Below are positions 16,657-25,875 of a stretch of 64,000 bases of DNA, piece after piece. The number at the start of each line of letters is the position of its first letter. The first letter of the stretch is position 1. The translations under genes and the position numbers were made by a program. The notes under the pieces are model-generated. The model ran no database searches, was not told the DNA's origin, and saw only the letters and a program-made list of their open reading frames with translations. The stretch is from Asticcacaulis sp. ZE23SCel15 (GTDB lineage Bacteria > Pseudomonadota > Alphaproteobacteria > Caulobacterales > Caulobacteraceae): positions 3,295,001 to 3,359,000 of the forward strand of contig NZ_CP130044.1 of NCBI RefSeq assembly GCF_030505395.1, read 5' to 3'.

Positions 16657-18643
16657 GCGGGTCGGTCGCCTCCGTCGCGTGACTGTGGCGTGTGCCCGTC
16701 TCACATTCCAGATATTCATCAACCCCATCCGCCGTCAGGGGCTTAGAGAACAGGAACCCCTGAATATAACGGGCGCCGACCTGCTTTAGCTTGGCCAGTT
16801 CGGTTTCGGTCTCAACCCCTTCGATCACGCAATCCAGATGAAGATTTTTGCATAACTCTATGATCGTCTTGATAATTTTCTGCGCGGTCGGGTGTTTGAC
16901 AAGTTGCACCACAAAACTGCGATCAATCTTGATTTTATTGACCGGCAAACGGTGGATATAGCTGAACGAAGAATAGCCCGACCCGAAATCATCCAAAGCA
17001 ATCCGGCAGCCCATCGACTTCAGCCGATTAAGCGCCTCACAGGCCTGATCGAAGTCACTCAACATAGCCGTTTCGGTAATCTCAAACTCGATACGACGCG
17101 GGTCGAGCCCTAAGTCGCGCACGATCTCACAGATATCGGCGATGGCCGTGCTTGAGCGCAGATCGCGGGTCGACAGGTTGAAAGATATCCGGATGTGTTC
17201 GGGCCAGTCCTGAACCACCGCCAAGGCTTTTCTAAGCAAAATCAGGGTAATCTGGCTAATCAGGCCTGAGCGTTCCGCCGCTTTGATAAAGGCGTCCGGC
17301 CGCACCAGCCCCAGTTTTGGGCTATTCCAGCGGGCCAGGGCTTCAAAGCTGATGGTGCGGTTTTCCACAATATCGTATTGCGGCTGAAACAGGATGAACA
17401 ACTCCTGCTCAAGATCAGACGACCGCAAGGTCTGGTCTATCAGGCCGAAATCACGCAGCTCGGTTTCGTGTTTTTGCGAGAAGACGACCGGAGCGCCGCG
17501 CAGATTCTGTTTGGCGTAGTAGAGCGCGTAGTCAGCCCGTTCCAGATACTGGGAGATGGTGAAACCCGAACCCTGCCGGCTGCGTACAAACCCGACTGAG
17601 GCGGAGATATTAGCGGCCACACCGGACAGCATATAGGGCTCACGCAAGGTCTCGCACAACCGCTCACCAAAGGCTTTCAGTTCTTCCTCATCGGCCATGC
17701 CGGTAAGGATAATGGCAAATTCATCGCCGCCCAGACGCGCCGGAAAGCCCAGACCGGCGCACAGGTTTCGTAATCGCCCGGCCACCGCCACCAGCAAGGC
17801 ATCGCCAACACTATGGCCATAAACATCATTGACCGGCTTGAAACCGTCCAGATCAATCAGGGCCAGGTCAAATCGTTTACCGTCCTGACGTTTGCGGCTC
17901 ACGGCCTGCTCCATGGCGTCAAAAAAGCTGCGCCGGTTTGGTAAACCGGTCAGGGCATCGCAATTAGCCAAAGCCTGAGCCTCATCGCGCAGGGTATCTG
18001 CCTGAACACGGGCATGAACCGCACGCAGAATCGCCTGCCGCATCAGCACGCTCATGCCCATGGCGGTGGCAATGCCGGCCAGACCGATCCAGATATATTG
18101 TGATAAAATCCCGTATTTATAGGCCAGCCCATACATGGTCACCATGCACACCAACGCGCAGGGGATGATCACACGTGGGGTAATTCCGGCGGTCGCAAAG
18201 ACAAGCACCAGTAAGACAAAATAGACCAGCTTGGCCGGTTCAACATGAAATATCTGATACGCCACCACATTGAGATACATAAGGCTGAACAGAACCAGAC
18301 AGGCATATTCCAGCCGGTCAATACGCTGCGTGTTACGCGTCACATGGAAAAAGAAAAAACTGGCCGCCATGGTCGTGGCCGCCAGCCCATCCAGCACCCA
18401 CAGGGCGGCGCCTTCTTCGTAGAACAAATGAGCAAAGGTAATCAGGATGTAATAGACGCCGACGCCCAGCGCAAACCCCCGCACTACCGGACGCAACGCG
18501 ATCACTTCCTCGCGACGCATAGCCTCGGTTTTGACCGGTGCGGCTTTACCTTTGAAGAAGGTTTTCAGACCACCCTGAAACAGTCCTGCTGGCACTAATG
18601 CCCCCTGCCCGTTACTCACTACCAACATCGCTAATCGCGACAA
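16631..18643 (-). CDS. Membrane GGDEF-EAL cyclic-di-GMP protein
   Basis: A 670-residue inner-membrane protein. Residues about 55-205 hold roughly six transmembrane helices, followed by a short coiled region, a GGDEF domain (LGGDEFA at 304-310) and an EAL domain (FEALARW at 433-439). Both key motifs are intact, and the EAL half also keeps [16 protein letters not shown] and QGFLFSKPL, so it may both make and break c-di-GMP. The product-inhibition RxxD site five residues before GGDEF is absent (AGLG instead). In holdfast-forming bacteria c-di-GMP controls attachment and stalk development, but a direct link to hfaABD is only inferred. Confidence 0.92.
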   Translation of the reverse strand: MSRLAMLVVSNGQGALVPAGLFQGGLKTFFKGKAAPVKTEAMRREEVIALRPVVRGFALGVGVYYILITFAHLFYEEGAALWVLDGLAATTMAASFFFFHVTRNTQRIDRLEYACLVLFSLMYLNVVAYQIFHVEPAKLVYFVLLVLVFATAGITPRVIIPCALVCMVTMYGLAYKYGILSQYIWIGLAGIATAMGMSVLMRQAILRAVHARVQADTLRDEAQALANCDALTGLPNRRSFFDAMEQAVSRKRQDGKRFDLALIDLDGFKPVNDVYGHSVGDALLVAVAGRLRNLCAGLGFPARLGGDEFAIILTGMADEEELKAFGERLCETLREPYMLSGVAANISASVGFVRSRQGSGFTISQYLERADYALYYAKQNLRGAPVVFSQKHETELRDFGLIDQTLRSSDLEQELFILFQPQYDIVENRTISFEALARWNSPKLGLVRPDAFIKAAERSGLISQITLILLRKALAVVQDWPEHIRISFNLSTRDLRSSTAIADICEIVRDLGLDPRRIEFEITETAMLSDFDQACEALNRLKSMGCRIALDDFGSGYSSFSYIHRLPVNKIKIDRSFVVQLVKHPTAQKIIKTIIELCKNLHLDCVIEGVETETELAKLKQVGARYIQGFLFSKPLTADGVDEYLECETGTRHSHATEATDPLMTRSVAS

Positions 18644-18925
18644 ACCGCAAGCTATTGATACGCATAACTTATCCGCGATACGGCCAAAAATTACCTTAGA
18701 GTCTTAAAGAAAATCCTAACCCCGCCACGGTTAAATCCATTCAATATCATTGTTATCAGCCAGTTGCGGATCATATACACAGCCCGGTTATTCTGTGACT
18801 ATCACCATATTAGGGGTGGTTTTATTGTCATGAGTGCGGTCTATTCATCCATAGACTCAGACCAAACACCGATATCGTCACATTTGAGACTTGATTAGCC
18901 TCTGAACGCAGCCTAGATAAAGATC

Positions 18926-20317
18926 ATGTTGCAAACGCGAAACATAACGTCCGGCAATAACGCCCACCACGATCCGGTGGTTACCGATCGGCTGGAGCAG
19001 GTGCTGAGCGCGGCCCGTGCCGCCGGTGCCGATGCGGCCGAAGTGGCCTTCGCCCAAAGCCGGTCTTTGAGCATTGGCGTGCGCAACGGTGAGGTCGAAA
19101 CGGTTGAGCGCGACGAAACGGCTGATCTGGGCCTTCGCGTCTTTGTCGGCCAGAAACAGGCCGTGGTCTCGGTTTCCGAGTTTTCGCCGCAAACCCTGCA
19201 ACGGACTGTGGAGCGCGCGCTGATCATGGCGCGGATTTCGCCGGACGATGCCTTTACCGGCCTGGCCGACCCGGCCTTATTGTATGCGCCGGATGACAAC
19301 GCGATTGACCTGCAATTGTTTGATCCGGCCGAGATGCCGGCCGAAGTTCTCAAGGACCGGGCCCTGACCTGCGAAGCGGCGGGGCTTGGGCTTAGCGAAT
19401 CCATCACGACCGATAGCGCCAGCGCCGGCTACAGCCACAGCCACTGGCAGTTTCTGACCTCTGACGGTTTTAGTGGCCAGCAATCCTCAAGCCTATTTTT
19501 TCAGTCGGCACGCATGATCGCCACCGATGCCGCAGGGCAAATGGAACGCGACGGCGAAGGCCGCTCAAAACAATTCTATACCGACCTGCCGGAACCGGTT
19601 GATACCGGAGCACTGGCGGCCGAGCGCGCCCTAAGCGCTTTGGGCGCGCGCCGCATCGACAGCGGCAAATACCCGGTTATTTTCGACACACGCGTGTCTA
19701 AATCAATCGTTAGTCTGTTTTTGGGGGCTATCTCAGGCCCTGCGATTGCCCGTGGCTCCAGCTACCTTAAGGACCGCCTGCACACCCAGCTATTTGCGCC
19801 CGGCATTCATATTGTCGATGATCCGTTCCGGGTGCGCGGTCTGGCTTCCAGCCTTTTCGACGACGAAGGCGTGCGCGTGCAAAAACGCCACCTCATCGAT
19901 AATGGCGTGCTGACGACCTGGCTGCTGAATACGGCCTCCGCCCGGCAACTGGGCCTGACCTCGACCGGCCATGCCTCGCGCGGTCTGGTAGGTCCCGCAG
20001 GGGCTTCGGCTCACAATATCACCCTGATGCCCGGATCTTCGTCGCAATCCGACCTGATGCGCGATGCCGGACAGGGTGTTCTGATCACCTCCATGTTCGG
20101 CCCGAACGTCAATCCTGATACCGGTGACTGGTCGGTGGGGGCTTCGGGCTTCTGGTTCGATCAGGGGGAGACAAAATACCCGGTCAATGAACTGACGGTT
20201 GCGGGCAATCTGATCGACATCTTCGCCCGCCTGATCCCCGGCAGTGATCTGGAGATCAAGGGCGCGAACGATGCCCCCTCCCTTCTGATAGACGGCCTGT
20301 CTGTGGGGGGCAAATGA
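18926..20317 (+). CDS. pmbA: TldE/PmbA metallopeptidase-family protein
   Basis: A 463-residue protein of the TldD/TldE (PmbA) family. The N-terminus has AAEVAFAQSRSLSIGVRNGEVE, the C-terminal domain has DDPFRVRGLASSLFDDEGV, NTASARQLGLTSTGHASRG and NPDTGDWSVGASGFWFDQGE. TldD and TldE form a heterodimeric protease that trims modified peptides such as microcin B17 and degrades CcdA; the zinc motif is in TldD, not in this subunit. No tldD lies in the window. The start codon has only a weak ribosome-binding site. The stop overlaps the next gene (ATGA). Confidence 0.9.
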   Translation: MLQTRNITSGNNAHHDPVVTDRLEQVLSAARAAGADAAEVAFAQSRSLSIGVRNGEVETVERDETADLGLRVFVGQKQAVVSVSEFSPQTLQRTVERALIMARISPDDAFTGLADPALLYAPDDNAIDLQLFDPAEMPAEVLKDRALTCEAAGLGLSESITTDSASAGYSHSHWQFLTSDGFSGQQSSSLFFQSARMIATDAAGQMERDGEGRSKQFYTDLPEPVDTGALAAERALSALGARRIDSGKYPVIFDTRVSKSIVSLFLGAISGPAIARGSSYLKDRLHTQLFAPGIHIVDDPFRVRGLASSLFDDEGVRVQKRHLIDNGVLTTWLLNTASARQLGLTSTGHASRGLVGPAGASAHNITLMPGSSSQSDLMRDAGQGVLITSMFGPNVNPDTGDWSVGASGFWFDQGETKYPVNELTVAGNLIDIFARLIPGSDLEIKGANDAPSLLIDGLSVGGK

Positions 20318-21146
20318 ACAAGGCCGCCGCCGTGACTGCCGATGCGCGCCGGGAGCTGGAGGAAGACCTCGCACTCCTGATCGACAAGGTTCGTCGCGTC
20401 GGCGCTCTGGCGCAGCACGTCAAGGCGCAGGGGCTGATCATCGATTACAAATCTGATGGCTCGGTCGTCACCAATGCTGATCTTGAAGTCAATCTGTGGC
20501 TCAAAGAAGCCCTGATGCAGGTGCGGCCTCATTACGGCTGGCAAAGCGAAGAGTCCCCGATACCGACGCTCGGCTTAGTAAAACTAAGATTTTCGTGCTC
20601 GACCCCATCGACGGCACCATGGGCTTTACCAAGGGCAGCCCCTACTGGACCATAGCACTGGCCATTGTTGAAAACGGGCAGCCGGTCGCGGGCGTCGTCT
20701 ACGCCCCTGACGCACAGGAGCTTTATGCCGCGGGTCTTGGGCTTGGGGCGACGCTCAATGGCGCACCGATCCACGCCACCACAACCGCGGCTCTGGACGG
20801 CGCCCACGTCATCGGCGACGCCCGTGTGTTCGGTAAGGCGATCTGGCGCGGCGACTGGCCAAGGCTTTTGGTGACGTCACGGCCGTCGGTGGCCTATCGC
20901 ATGGTGTGTGTGGCCGCCGGGCGCGCCGATTTCACCTTGGCCCTGACCCCAAAGCGCGACTGGGATGTCGCCGCCTCTACGCTTATCGCCCGTGAAGCCG
21001 GCGCGAAAACGTCCGATCATTTAGGTAATCCTTATCATTTCAATGGTAAGTCCAGTCTTAAACCCTCGCTCGTCTGCGCCTGTGAGCCGCTTTATGCGGA
21101 AATCATCCGGCGCTGCGGGCATTTAGCGACCCTTGACCATATTTGA
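20314..21146 (+). pseudogene. CysQ-like inositol-monophosphatase-family gene with a one-base frameshift
   Basis: The first frame (from 20314) gives the N-terminal half up to GWQSEESP, the family metal-binding glutamate segment, and then runs into nonsense. A second frame resumes at TDARLSKTKIFVLDPIDGTMGF and continues to the stop at 21146 with the DPIDGT metal site and the C-terminal RDWDVAA motif. Adding one C to the CCCC run at about 20555-20558 restores one continuous protein of about 277 residues. The intact protein would be a 3'(2'),5'-bisphosphate nucleotidase or inositol phosphatase. It overlaps pmbA by four bases. Either a sequencing error or a real recent inactivation. Confidence 0.85.
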
Positions 21147-21158
21147 GGTTATTTTGTT

Positions 21159-21377
21159 ATGAGTGAACAACTTTTGCACATCGTTATCGGCGGGGAACTG
21201 TCCGACCTGACCAAAACCCAATTCAAAGACCTTAAGGCTGTTGAATTTGTCGGCGCCTATGGCTCCTACGAAGAAGCGGTCAAGGCGTGGCGCGCTAAGG
21301 CGCAGTCAACGGTGGATAATGCCCTGATGCGCTATTTCGTTATCCATGCCCATAAGATGCTGAACCCGGACGCCTAG
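21159..21377 (+). CDS. DUF4170 small protein
   Basis: A 72-residue soluble protein, MSEQLLHIVIGGELSDL at the start and RYFVIHAHKMLNP at the end, matching the DUF4170 family. In alphaproteobacteria these genes often lie between a CysQ-like phosphatase and the DUF374-waaA-lpxK genes, exactly the order seen here if the two inverted genes are ignored. Function unknown. Its TAG stop is the first three bases of the palindromic repeat that follows, so the repeat appears to have landed at, and now provides, the stop codon. Confidence 0.8.
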   Translation: MSEQLLHIVIGGELSDLTKTQFKDLKAVEFVGAYGSYEEAVKAWRAKAQSTVDNALMRYFVIHAHKMLNPDA

Positions 21378-21424
21378 AGCGCATTCCAAAAAGTGTGAAG
21401 CGGTTTTTGGATTCAAATGCGCGT
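21376..21424. repeat. Partial copy of a palindromic alphaproteobacterial repeat
   Basis: AGAGCGCATTCCAAAAAGTG, a short spacer, and CGGTTTTTGGATTCAAATGCGC form an imperfect hairpin (GCGCATT at 21379-21385 pairs with AATGCGC at 21416-21422, CCAAAAA with TTTTTGG). It closely matches the first half of the longer element at 59730-59833. It lies where the lipid A gene order is broken by inverted genes. Confidence 0.8.
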
Positions 21425-21432
21425 AAAATAAT

Positions 21433-22356
21433 TTAAACAGCTTGGGCGGATGGTCTGAATATCTTCCAGCCGCCCTGCCACAGCAGCCAGCCAATGCCTG
21501 CCGACAGGACCAGACTGGTGATCACGCTGCCTTCCGGCCCTACGGCGCCACCCGTCAACCACCACGGGTAGCCGGGGGCCGCCTTGAGGTTGACCAGCAA
21601 GGGCTCAACGCCGAAGTTACGCCCGGCGATATCAAAGCCAAACCCCACCCCCAGCAGCCAGTTCCACGCGGTGTGCCAGCCGCAAATGCCCCAGATCGAA
21701 TGTTCGCGAATGGCATAAAGACTGATGAACAGGGCCAGAAGCAGAATATTGAACACCATAATAATGAGTTCAAAAGTCAGGCTGAATTTACTGCTGTGCA
21801 ACAGGGTGTAAAAGGCGCTGTTGAGCGTTACCGCCAGCATCAGCCCATGTCGTGACGCCAGCACCGACATGAGATAGCCGCGCATCAGGATTTCTTCAGT
21901 CGAGCCCTGCACCACAAACCCAAACAACAAGACGATGAACGGGATCAGCCCCAGCCAGCTTGGTTCGGCGCGAAAGCCGGAATGTTCGACCTCATAGACG
22001 CCACTGACCATGGCAATGGCCACAATAAAAAGCGCAAACCCAACACCGATCAGCCATCCGCGCCCGAACCGCGTCAGTCCCTTTTGATTAAGGCCATTGG
22101 CCGCGAACCCGCGCCGCTCATAAAACCAGGCCCAGATCAGGATCAGCACGGCCGACATACCAAATCCGGTGACCAGTTGCACCGATAAGGCCGGCCAGAT
22201 GTGGGCCTCGCCATGCTCCCAATCGAACAGGTAAATCAGCCGGATGCCCACCAGCGCGCACATGGCGATGGCAATGAAGGTGACAGCAAAGGCAAACGGC
22301 GTCCACGTCAGCCTTTGCCCCGGCTGCTTTGGCGCGTAGAGGTCGATGCCCTGCAT
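21433..22356 (-). CDS. CPBP-family intramembrane glutamic protease
   Basis: A 307-residue polytopic membrane protein with about eight hydrophobic segments. The three CPBP (CAAX protease/bacteriocin-processing) motifs are present: EEILMRG with E154, E155 and R159, FYTLLH with H187, and HTAWN with H228 and N232. These residues form the membrane-embedded active site of the Rce1-like family. Bacterial members process peptides or provide self-immunity to bacteriocins, and the substrate here is unknown. It is inverted relative to the lipid A genes that flank it and lies 96 bases downstream of the phosphatase gene on the minus strand. Confidence 0.9.
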   Translation of the reverse strand: MQGIDLYAPKQPGQRLTWTPFAFAVTFIAIAMCALVGIRLIYLFDWEHGEAHIWPALSVQLVTGFGMSAVLILIWAWFYERRGFAANGLNQKGLTRFGRGWLIGVGFALFIVAIAMVSGVYEVEHSGFRAEPSWLGLIPFIVLLFGFVVQGSTEEILMRGYLMSVLASRHGLMLAVTLNSAFYTLLHSSKFSLTFELIIMVFNILLLALFISLYAIREHSIWGICGWHTAWNWLLGVGFGFDIAGRNFGVEPLLVNLKAAPGYPWWLTGGAVGPEGSVITSLVLSAGIGWLLWQGGWKIFRPSAQAV

Positions 22357-22452
22357 GATTAAGCCCCCTAAAAACCCTGAATTTCAGATTACAGGGTTTT
22401 GCGAAACTGTCTATGGTTGGCGTTTTTTGGGCTTGCCGCTTAGGCGCGTTAA

Positions 22453-23187
22453 CTATTCCCGCCGGAAGATTTTCTCGGTCAGCAGTGTGCCCCACCATGA
22501 GCCTTTAAAGTCAGATTTAATCCGCACCGGATCGTAGTCCTCGCTCTGGGTCCATTCGACAAAGCTCAAGCCCTGCGGCTTACCGACGGTGAGATAGCGT
22601 TCGAAAATATAATCGAGCACGCCGGTCTTGCCCGCCTTCATATGCAGGGTTCGCAGGCCCAGTTCGCTCATCGCGTCTTCGATCGGATGGCCCAGATGCA
22701 GATGGCGATACAGCACACTCATGATCCCTGCCCGATCCGCACCCGATTTGCAGTGCAGCAGGGCCGGATATTCGATCCGCTCAAACATCTCTTTGGCGGC
22801 CAGAATAGCCTCTTTTGTCGGCACATCGCGCGAGGTCACCTTAAAATCGACCAGCTTCAGCCCCAACCGCGCACAGGCATATTTTTCGAGCGCATAGAAC
22901 GACCCACGCTGCCCGCGCAGATTTATGACGGTCTTTATGCCGTCATGTTTCTGAAACCACTTAAGCTGAAACGGCCACGGCTGATTGGCCCGCAGCATCT
23001 GATCGTCAATCCAGTGGGCATTGGTAAAACCGAGCCGCAGATAGGCATGATCGCCCCACAGAAAGGCCATATAGGTCTTGAACAGCCCCCATTTTGAGGA
23101 CGTGTCATATACCTTATGGGTCTTTGGGGTTTTGAATATTTTGACCATGAACTCTAAATGTTTTTGAAGGATAGCGGTGATCCGCAC
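22453..23187 (-). CDS. Tyrosine-phosphatase-like protein, CtpA-type envelope phosphatase candidate
   Basis: A 244-residue protein with the Cys-based phosphatase loop HCKSGADRAG (C146, R152) and a general-acid Asp in SRDVPT (D121). This is the dual-specificity or tyrosine-phosphatase fold. The start is a GTG after GAGGGG; an ATG at 23148 is the alternative. In Caulobacter a phosphatase of this type, CtpA, is needed for normal lipid A and acts on lipid A phosphates. Location between DUF4170 and msbA/waaA/lpxK-type genes makes that role plausible here, but orthology is my inference from context and general sequence character, not from an alignment. Confidence 0.75.
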   Translation of the reverse strand: MRITAILQKHLEFMVKIFKTPKTHKVYDTSSKWGLFKTYMAFLWGDHAYLRLGFTNAHWIDDQMLRANQPWPFQLKWFQKHDGIKTVINLRGQRGSFYALEKYACARLGLKLVDFKVTSRDVPTKEAILAAKEMFERIEYPALLHCKSGADRAGIMSVLYRHLHLGHPIEDAMSELGLRTLHMKAGKTGVLDYIFERYLTVGKPQGLSFVEWTQSEDYDPVRIKSDFKGSWWGTLLTEKIFRRE

Positions 23188-23320
23188 GGCCCCTCATATA
23201 GACATTTTTGACGCAGTGATAAGGTCTTTTGTGCGCAACCGCGACCAAAACCCTATTGGTTTTGAGAAAAATCACCTTAAAGGCTATAGGCTATTGGTCC
23301 AACAACCCTATCTGTTCTGA

Positions 23321-25162
23321 ATGCCTGAGCCTTCACCTCTCACCACGACATCCGACATCAGCCCCAAGGCTGTCATGGCCCGCGTGTGGCGTGAGTATTT
23401 AAGCCCGCAAAAGGGCGCGTTGTTCACCTCCATGCTGTGCGCGGCCCTGGTGGGGCTGGCGACCGCAGGCGTGCTGTTGATGCTTAAGCCCGGCGTAGAG
23501 CTTTTGTTCGGTGAAACCGGCCCCGCCACCACAAACGTGCCAGCAATCATCGCCGCAAACCCGCTGTTGATGGTGCCTTTGATCATCGTCATCATGGGCT
23601 TTATCCGGCTGGGGGCGCAATTGGGTCAGGTCACCCTCGTCAACCGGATAGGTCACCAGCTTGTCGGCCATATTCAGTCGCAATTGTTTGCCAACCTGAT
23701 CCGCGCCGATCTGGCCCGCCTGCAAAAAGCCCATTCCGGGCAATATCTTAGCTCGGTTCTATTCGATGCCGGTTTAATGCGCGAAGCTACCACCAACGGC
23801 GTGGTCAACTACACCCAACATGGCCTGACGGTTATCTACACCCTGATTGCCATGGCCTTTATCGACTGGAAAATGACGCTCGGCGTGCTGGTCATCGGCC
23901 CGATCATTGGTCAGGTCTTATCCGGCTATATGAAGCGCACCAAAAAGGCCGCCAAGGGCGCGATGGAAGAAACCTCCAGCCTGTCGTCGGCCATTATGGA
24001 AAGCCTTGATGGCGTGAAAATCGTCAAGATCGCCCATCAGGAAAGCTTTGAAGAAGGCCGCGTCAATGACGTGATCGCGCGCCGCCAGAAACACATCATC
24101 AAGGGCGCCAATGCCCGCGCCTCGGCTGCCCCCGTTACCGAAGCCCTGACGACGGTTCTGATCGCGCTGGTCATCGCCTATGCCGGTTGGCGCTCTGGTC
24201 TTGGCGAAATGACTGTCGGTGGCTTTACTGCGTTTCTGGCCCTTTTGGGCTCCGCCGCACAATCCCTGCGTCAATTGGCCAGCCTGCAAACCATTATGTC
24301 GGAAGGCATGACGGCGGCCCAAAGATTGTTTGCCGTTCTGGATATCCAGCCCGAAATCACCGACGCACCGGGTGCCGTGGCCTTATCCCGCGATTTTAAA
24401 ACGATCCGTTTTGAGGATGTCGGTTTTGAATATGCGCCGGATATGCCGACCCTTACCGGCATAAATTTCACTGCTGAGGCCGGTCGTTCGATCGCTCTGG
24501 TCGGCCCGTCCGGGTCAGGCAAATCGACCCTGCTCAACCTGCTGCCGCGCTTTTTCGATGCCACCCGCGGCCATATCCGCTTTGATGAGCGCGACCAAAA
24601 ATCGTTTACGCTCAAATCCTTACGCGAAAATATTGCGCTGGTGACCCAAGACCCTTTCCTGTTCGATGATACCATTGCTATCAATATCGCCTATGGCAAT
24701 TCGAATGCTGATCAAGCCGCCATCGAAAAAGCCGCCCGTGACGCCGCCGCCCATGAGTTCATCATGGAGTTACCAGACGGCTACGATACCCGCGTGGGTG
24801 AAGCCGGTTCGCGCCTGTCGGGCGGCCAGAAGCAACGCATCGCCATTGCCCGCGCTTTCCTGAAAGACGCGCCGTTGTTGCTGCTCGATGAAGCCACGTC
24901 CGCGCTTGATACCCAATCCGAAGCCCGCGTGCAGGAAGCATTGGAACGGCTCATGGCCGGGCGCACCACCTTCATGATCGCCCACCGCCTGTCGACCATC
25001 CGTCATGCCGATGAGATTTTAGTGCTCGACAAAGGCCGGATCGTGGAACGCGGCACCCATGACGGCCTGATTGCATCCGGCGGCCTCTATGCCGATCTGG
25101 CGCGGCAACAGTTTGATATGCCACACAATAGCCCGCAAATGGCATCAGGTGTGGCGTCATGA
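23321..25162 (+). CDS. ABC transporter, fused permease-ATPase, MsbA-like
   Basis: A 613-residue half-transporter: six transmembrane helices in residues about 30-320, then a nucleotide-binding domain with Walker A GPSGSGKST (395-403), signature LSGGQ (499-503) and Walker B LLLLDEATSALD. Placement directly before the DUF374, waaA and lpxK genes indicates a lipid flippase role like MsbA, moving lipid A-core across the inner membrane. Its stop overlaps the next start (ATGA). The ribosome-binding site is weak. The name msbA is likely but not proved. Confidence 0.88.
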   Translation: MPEPSPLTTTSDISPKAVMARVWREYLSPQKGALFTSMLCAALVGLATAGVLLMLKPGVELLFGETGPATTNVPAIIAANPLLMVPLIIVIMGFIRLGAQLGQVTLVNRIGHQLVGHIQSQLFANLIRADLARLQKAHSGQYLSSVLFDAGLMREATTNGVVNYTQHGLTVIYTLIAMAFIDWKMTLGVLVIGPIIGQVLSGYMKRTKKAAKGAMEETSSLSSAIMESLDGVKIVKIAHQESFEEGRVNDVIARRQKHIIKGANARASAAPVTEALTTVLIALVIAYAGWRSGLGEMTVGGFTAFLALLGSAAQSLRQLASLQTIMSEGMTAAQRLFAVLDIQPEITDAPGAVALSRDFKTIRFEDVGFEYAPDMPTLTGINFTAEAGRSIALVGPSGSGKSTLLNLLPRFFDATRGHIRFDERDQKSFTLKSLRENIALVTQDPFLFDDTIAINIAYGNSNADQAAIEKAARDAAAHEFIMELPDGYDTRVGEAGSRLSGGQKQRIAIARAFLKDAPLLLLDEATSALDTQSEARVQEALERLMAGRTTFMIAHRLSTIRHADEILVLDKGRIVERGTHDGLIASGGLYADLARQQFDMPHNSPQMASGVAS

Positions 25163-25875
25163 AGTCGCTTTTAAACTCAAAACCAGTTCAGAAGCTGATC
25201 GCCATCCTCGTGGTCGGTTATCTGAAATTCTGCTACCACACCTCCCGCTGGACGCGGGTCAATCAGGCTCCCGTCGAAGCCATCTGGGCGGCCAAAGGCC
25301 CGGTTGTACTGATGTTCTGGCATGGACGCCTGCATCTGACCCATGCCTGCTGGCCGCTCGATCGCGCGCAAGCGGTCTGCGTGCTGGCCTCCCTGTCCAA
25401 AAGCGGTGACCAGAGCGCCCTGATCAATCAGCGCTTTGGCTATCATGCTATTCGCGGGTCATCGGCAAAAAAATCAGATCCGACCAAGCAAAAAGGCGGT
25501 GCACAGGCGTTCCGTGAGATGCTGCGCTGGATGCGTGCCGCCCCGGTTGGTGAGGGTCGCTGTGTGGCCATGACCCCTGACGGGCCGCGCGGGCCGCACC
25601 GCGAAATGACCGAAGGCACACTGAAACTGTCGCAAATGACGGGCGCCCCCATGATCACGGTAGGTTTATCGACCTCCCGCTTTATCGAATTTAAGACCTG
25701 GGATAGGATGCGCGTACCGTTGCCGTTCGGACATGCGGCGATTGTGTGGGAGGTTCATGACCCCGTGCCGGCCGATATCGACGCCGACCGCTTGCAAGAC
25801 CTGATGGCCCACATGGGTGATGTTTTGACGCGCGTCAATGATGAAGCCGACCGCGTGGTGGGAGCGCCGCTTTAG
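25159..25875 (+). CDS. DUF374 lysophospholipid/lipid A acyltransferase-like protein
   Basis: A 238-residue protein with one N-terminal hydrophobic stretch, the FWHGRLH motif (HxxxD-type acyltransferase region in DUF374), GSSAKKSD, and TPDGPRGPHREM. This matches the DUF374 lysophospholipid acyltransferase family found next to waaA in alphaproteobacteria, where members add acyl chains during lipid A or Kdo-lipid A assembly. It overlaps the ABC transporter gene by four bases and abuts waaA with no gap, so the four genes form one operon. Confidence 0.88.
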   Translation: MKSLLNSKPVQKLIAILVVGYLKFCYHTSRWTRVNQAPVEAIWAAKGPVVLMFWHGRLHLTHACWPLDRAQAVCVLASLSKSGDQSALINQRFGYHAIRGSSAKKSDPTKQKGGAQAFREMLRWMRAAPVGEGRCVAMTPDGPRGPHREMTEGTLKLSQMTGAPMITVGLSTSRFIEFKTWDRMRVPLPFGHAAIVWEVHDPVPADIDADRLQDLMAHMGDVLTRVNDEADRVVGAPL

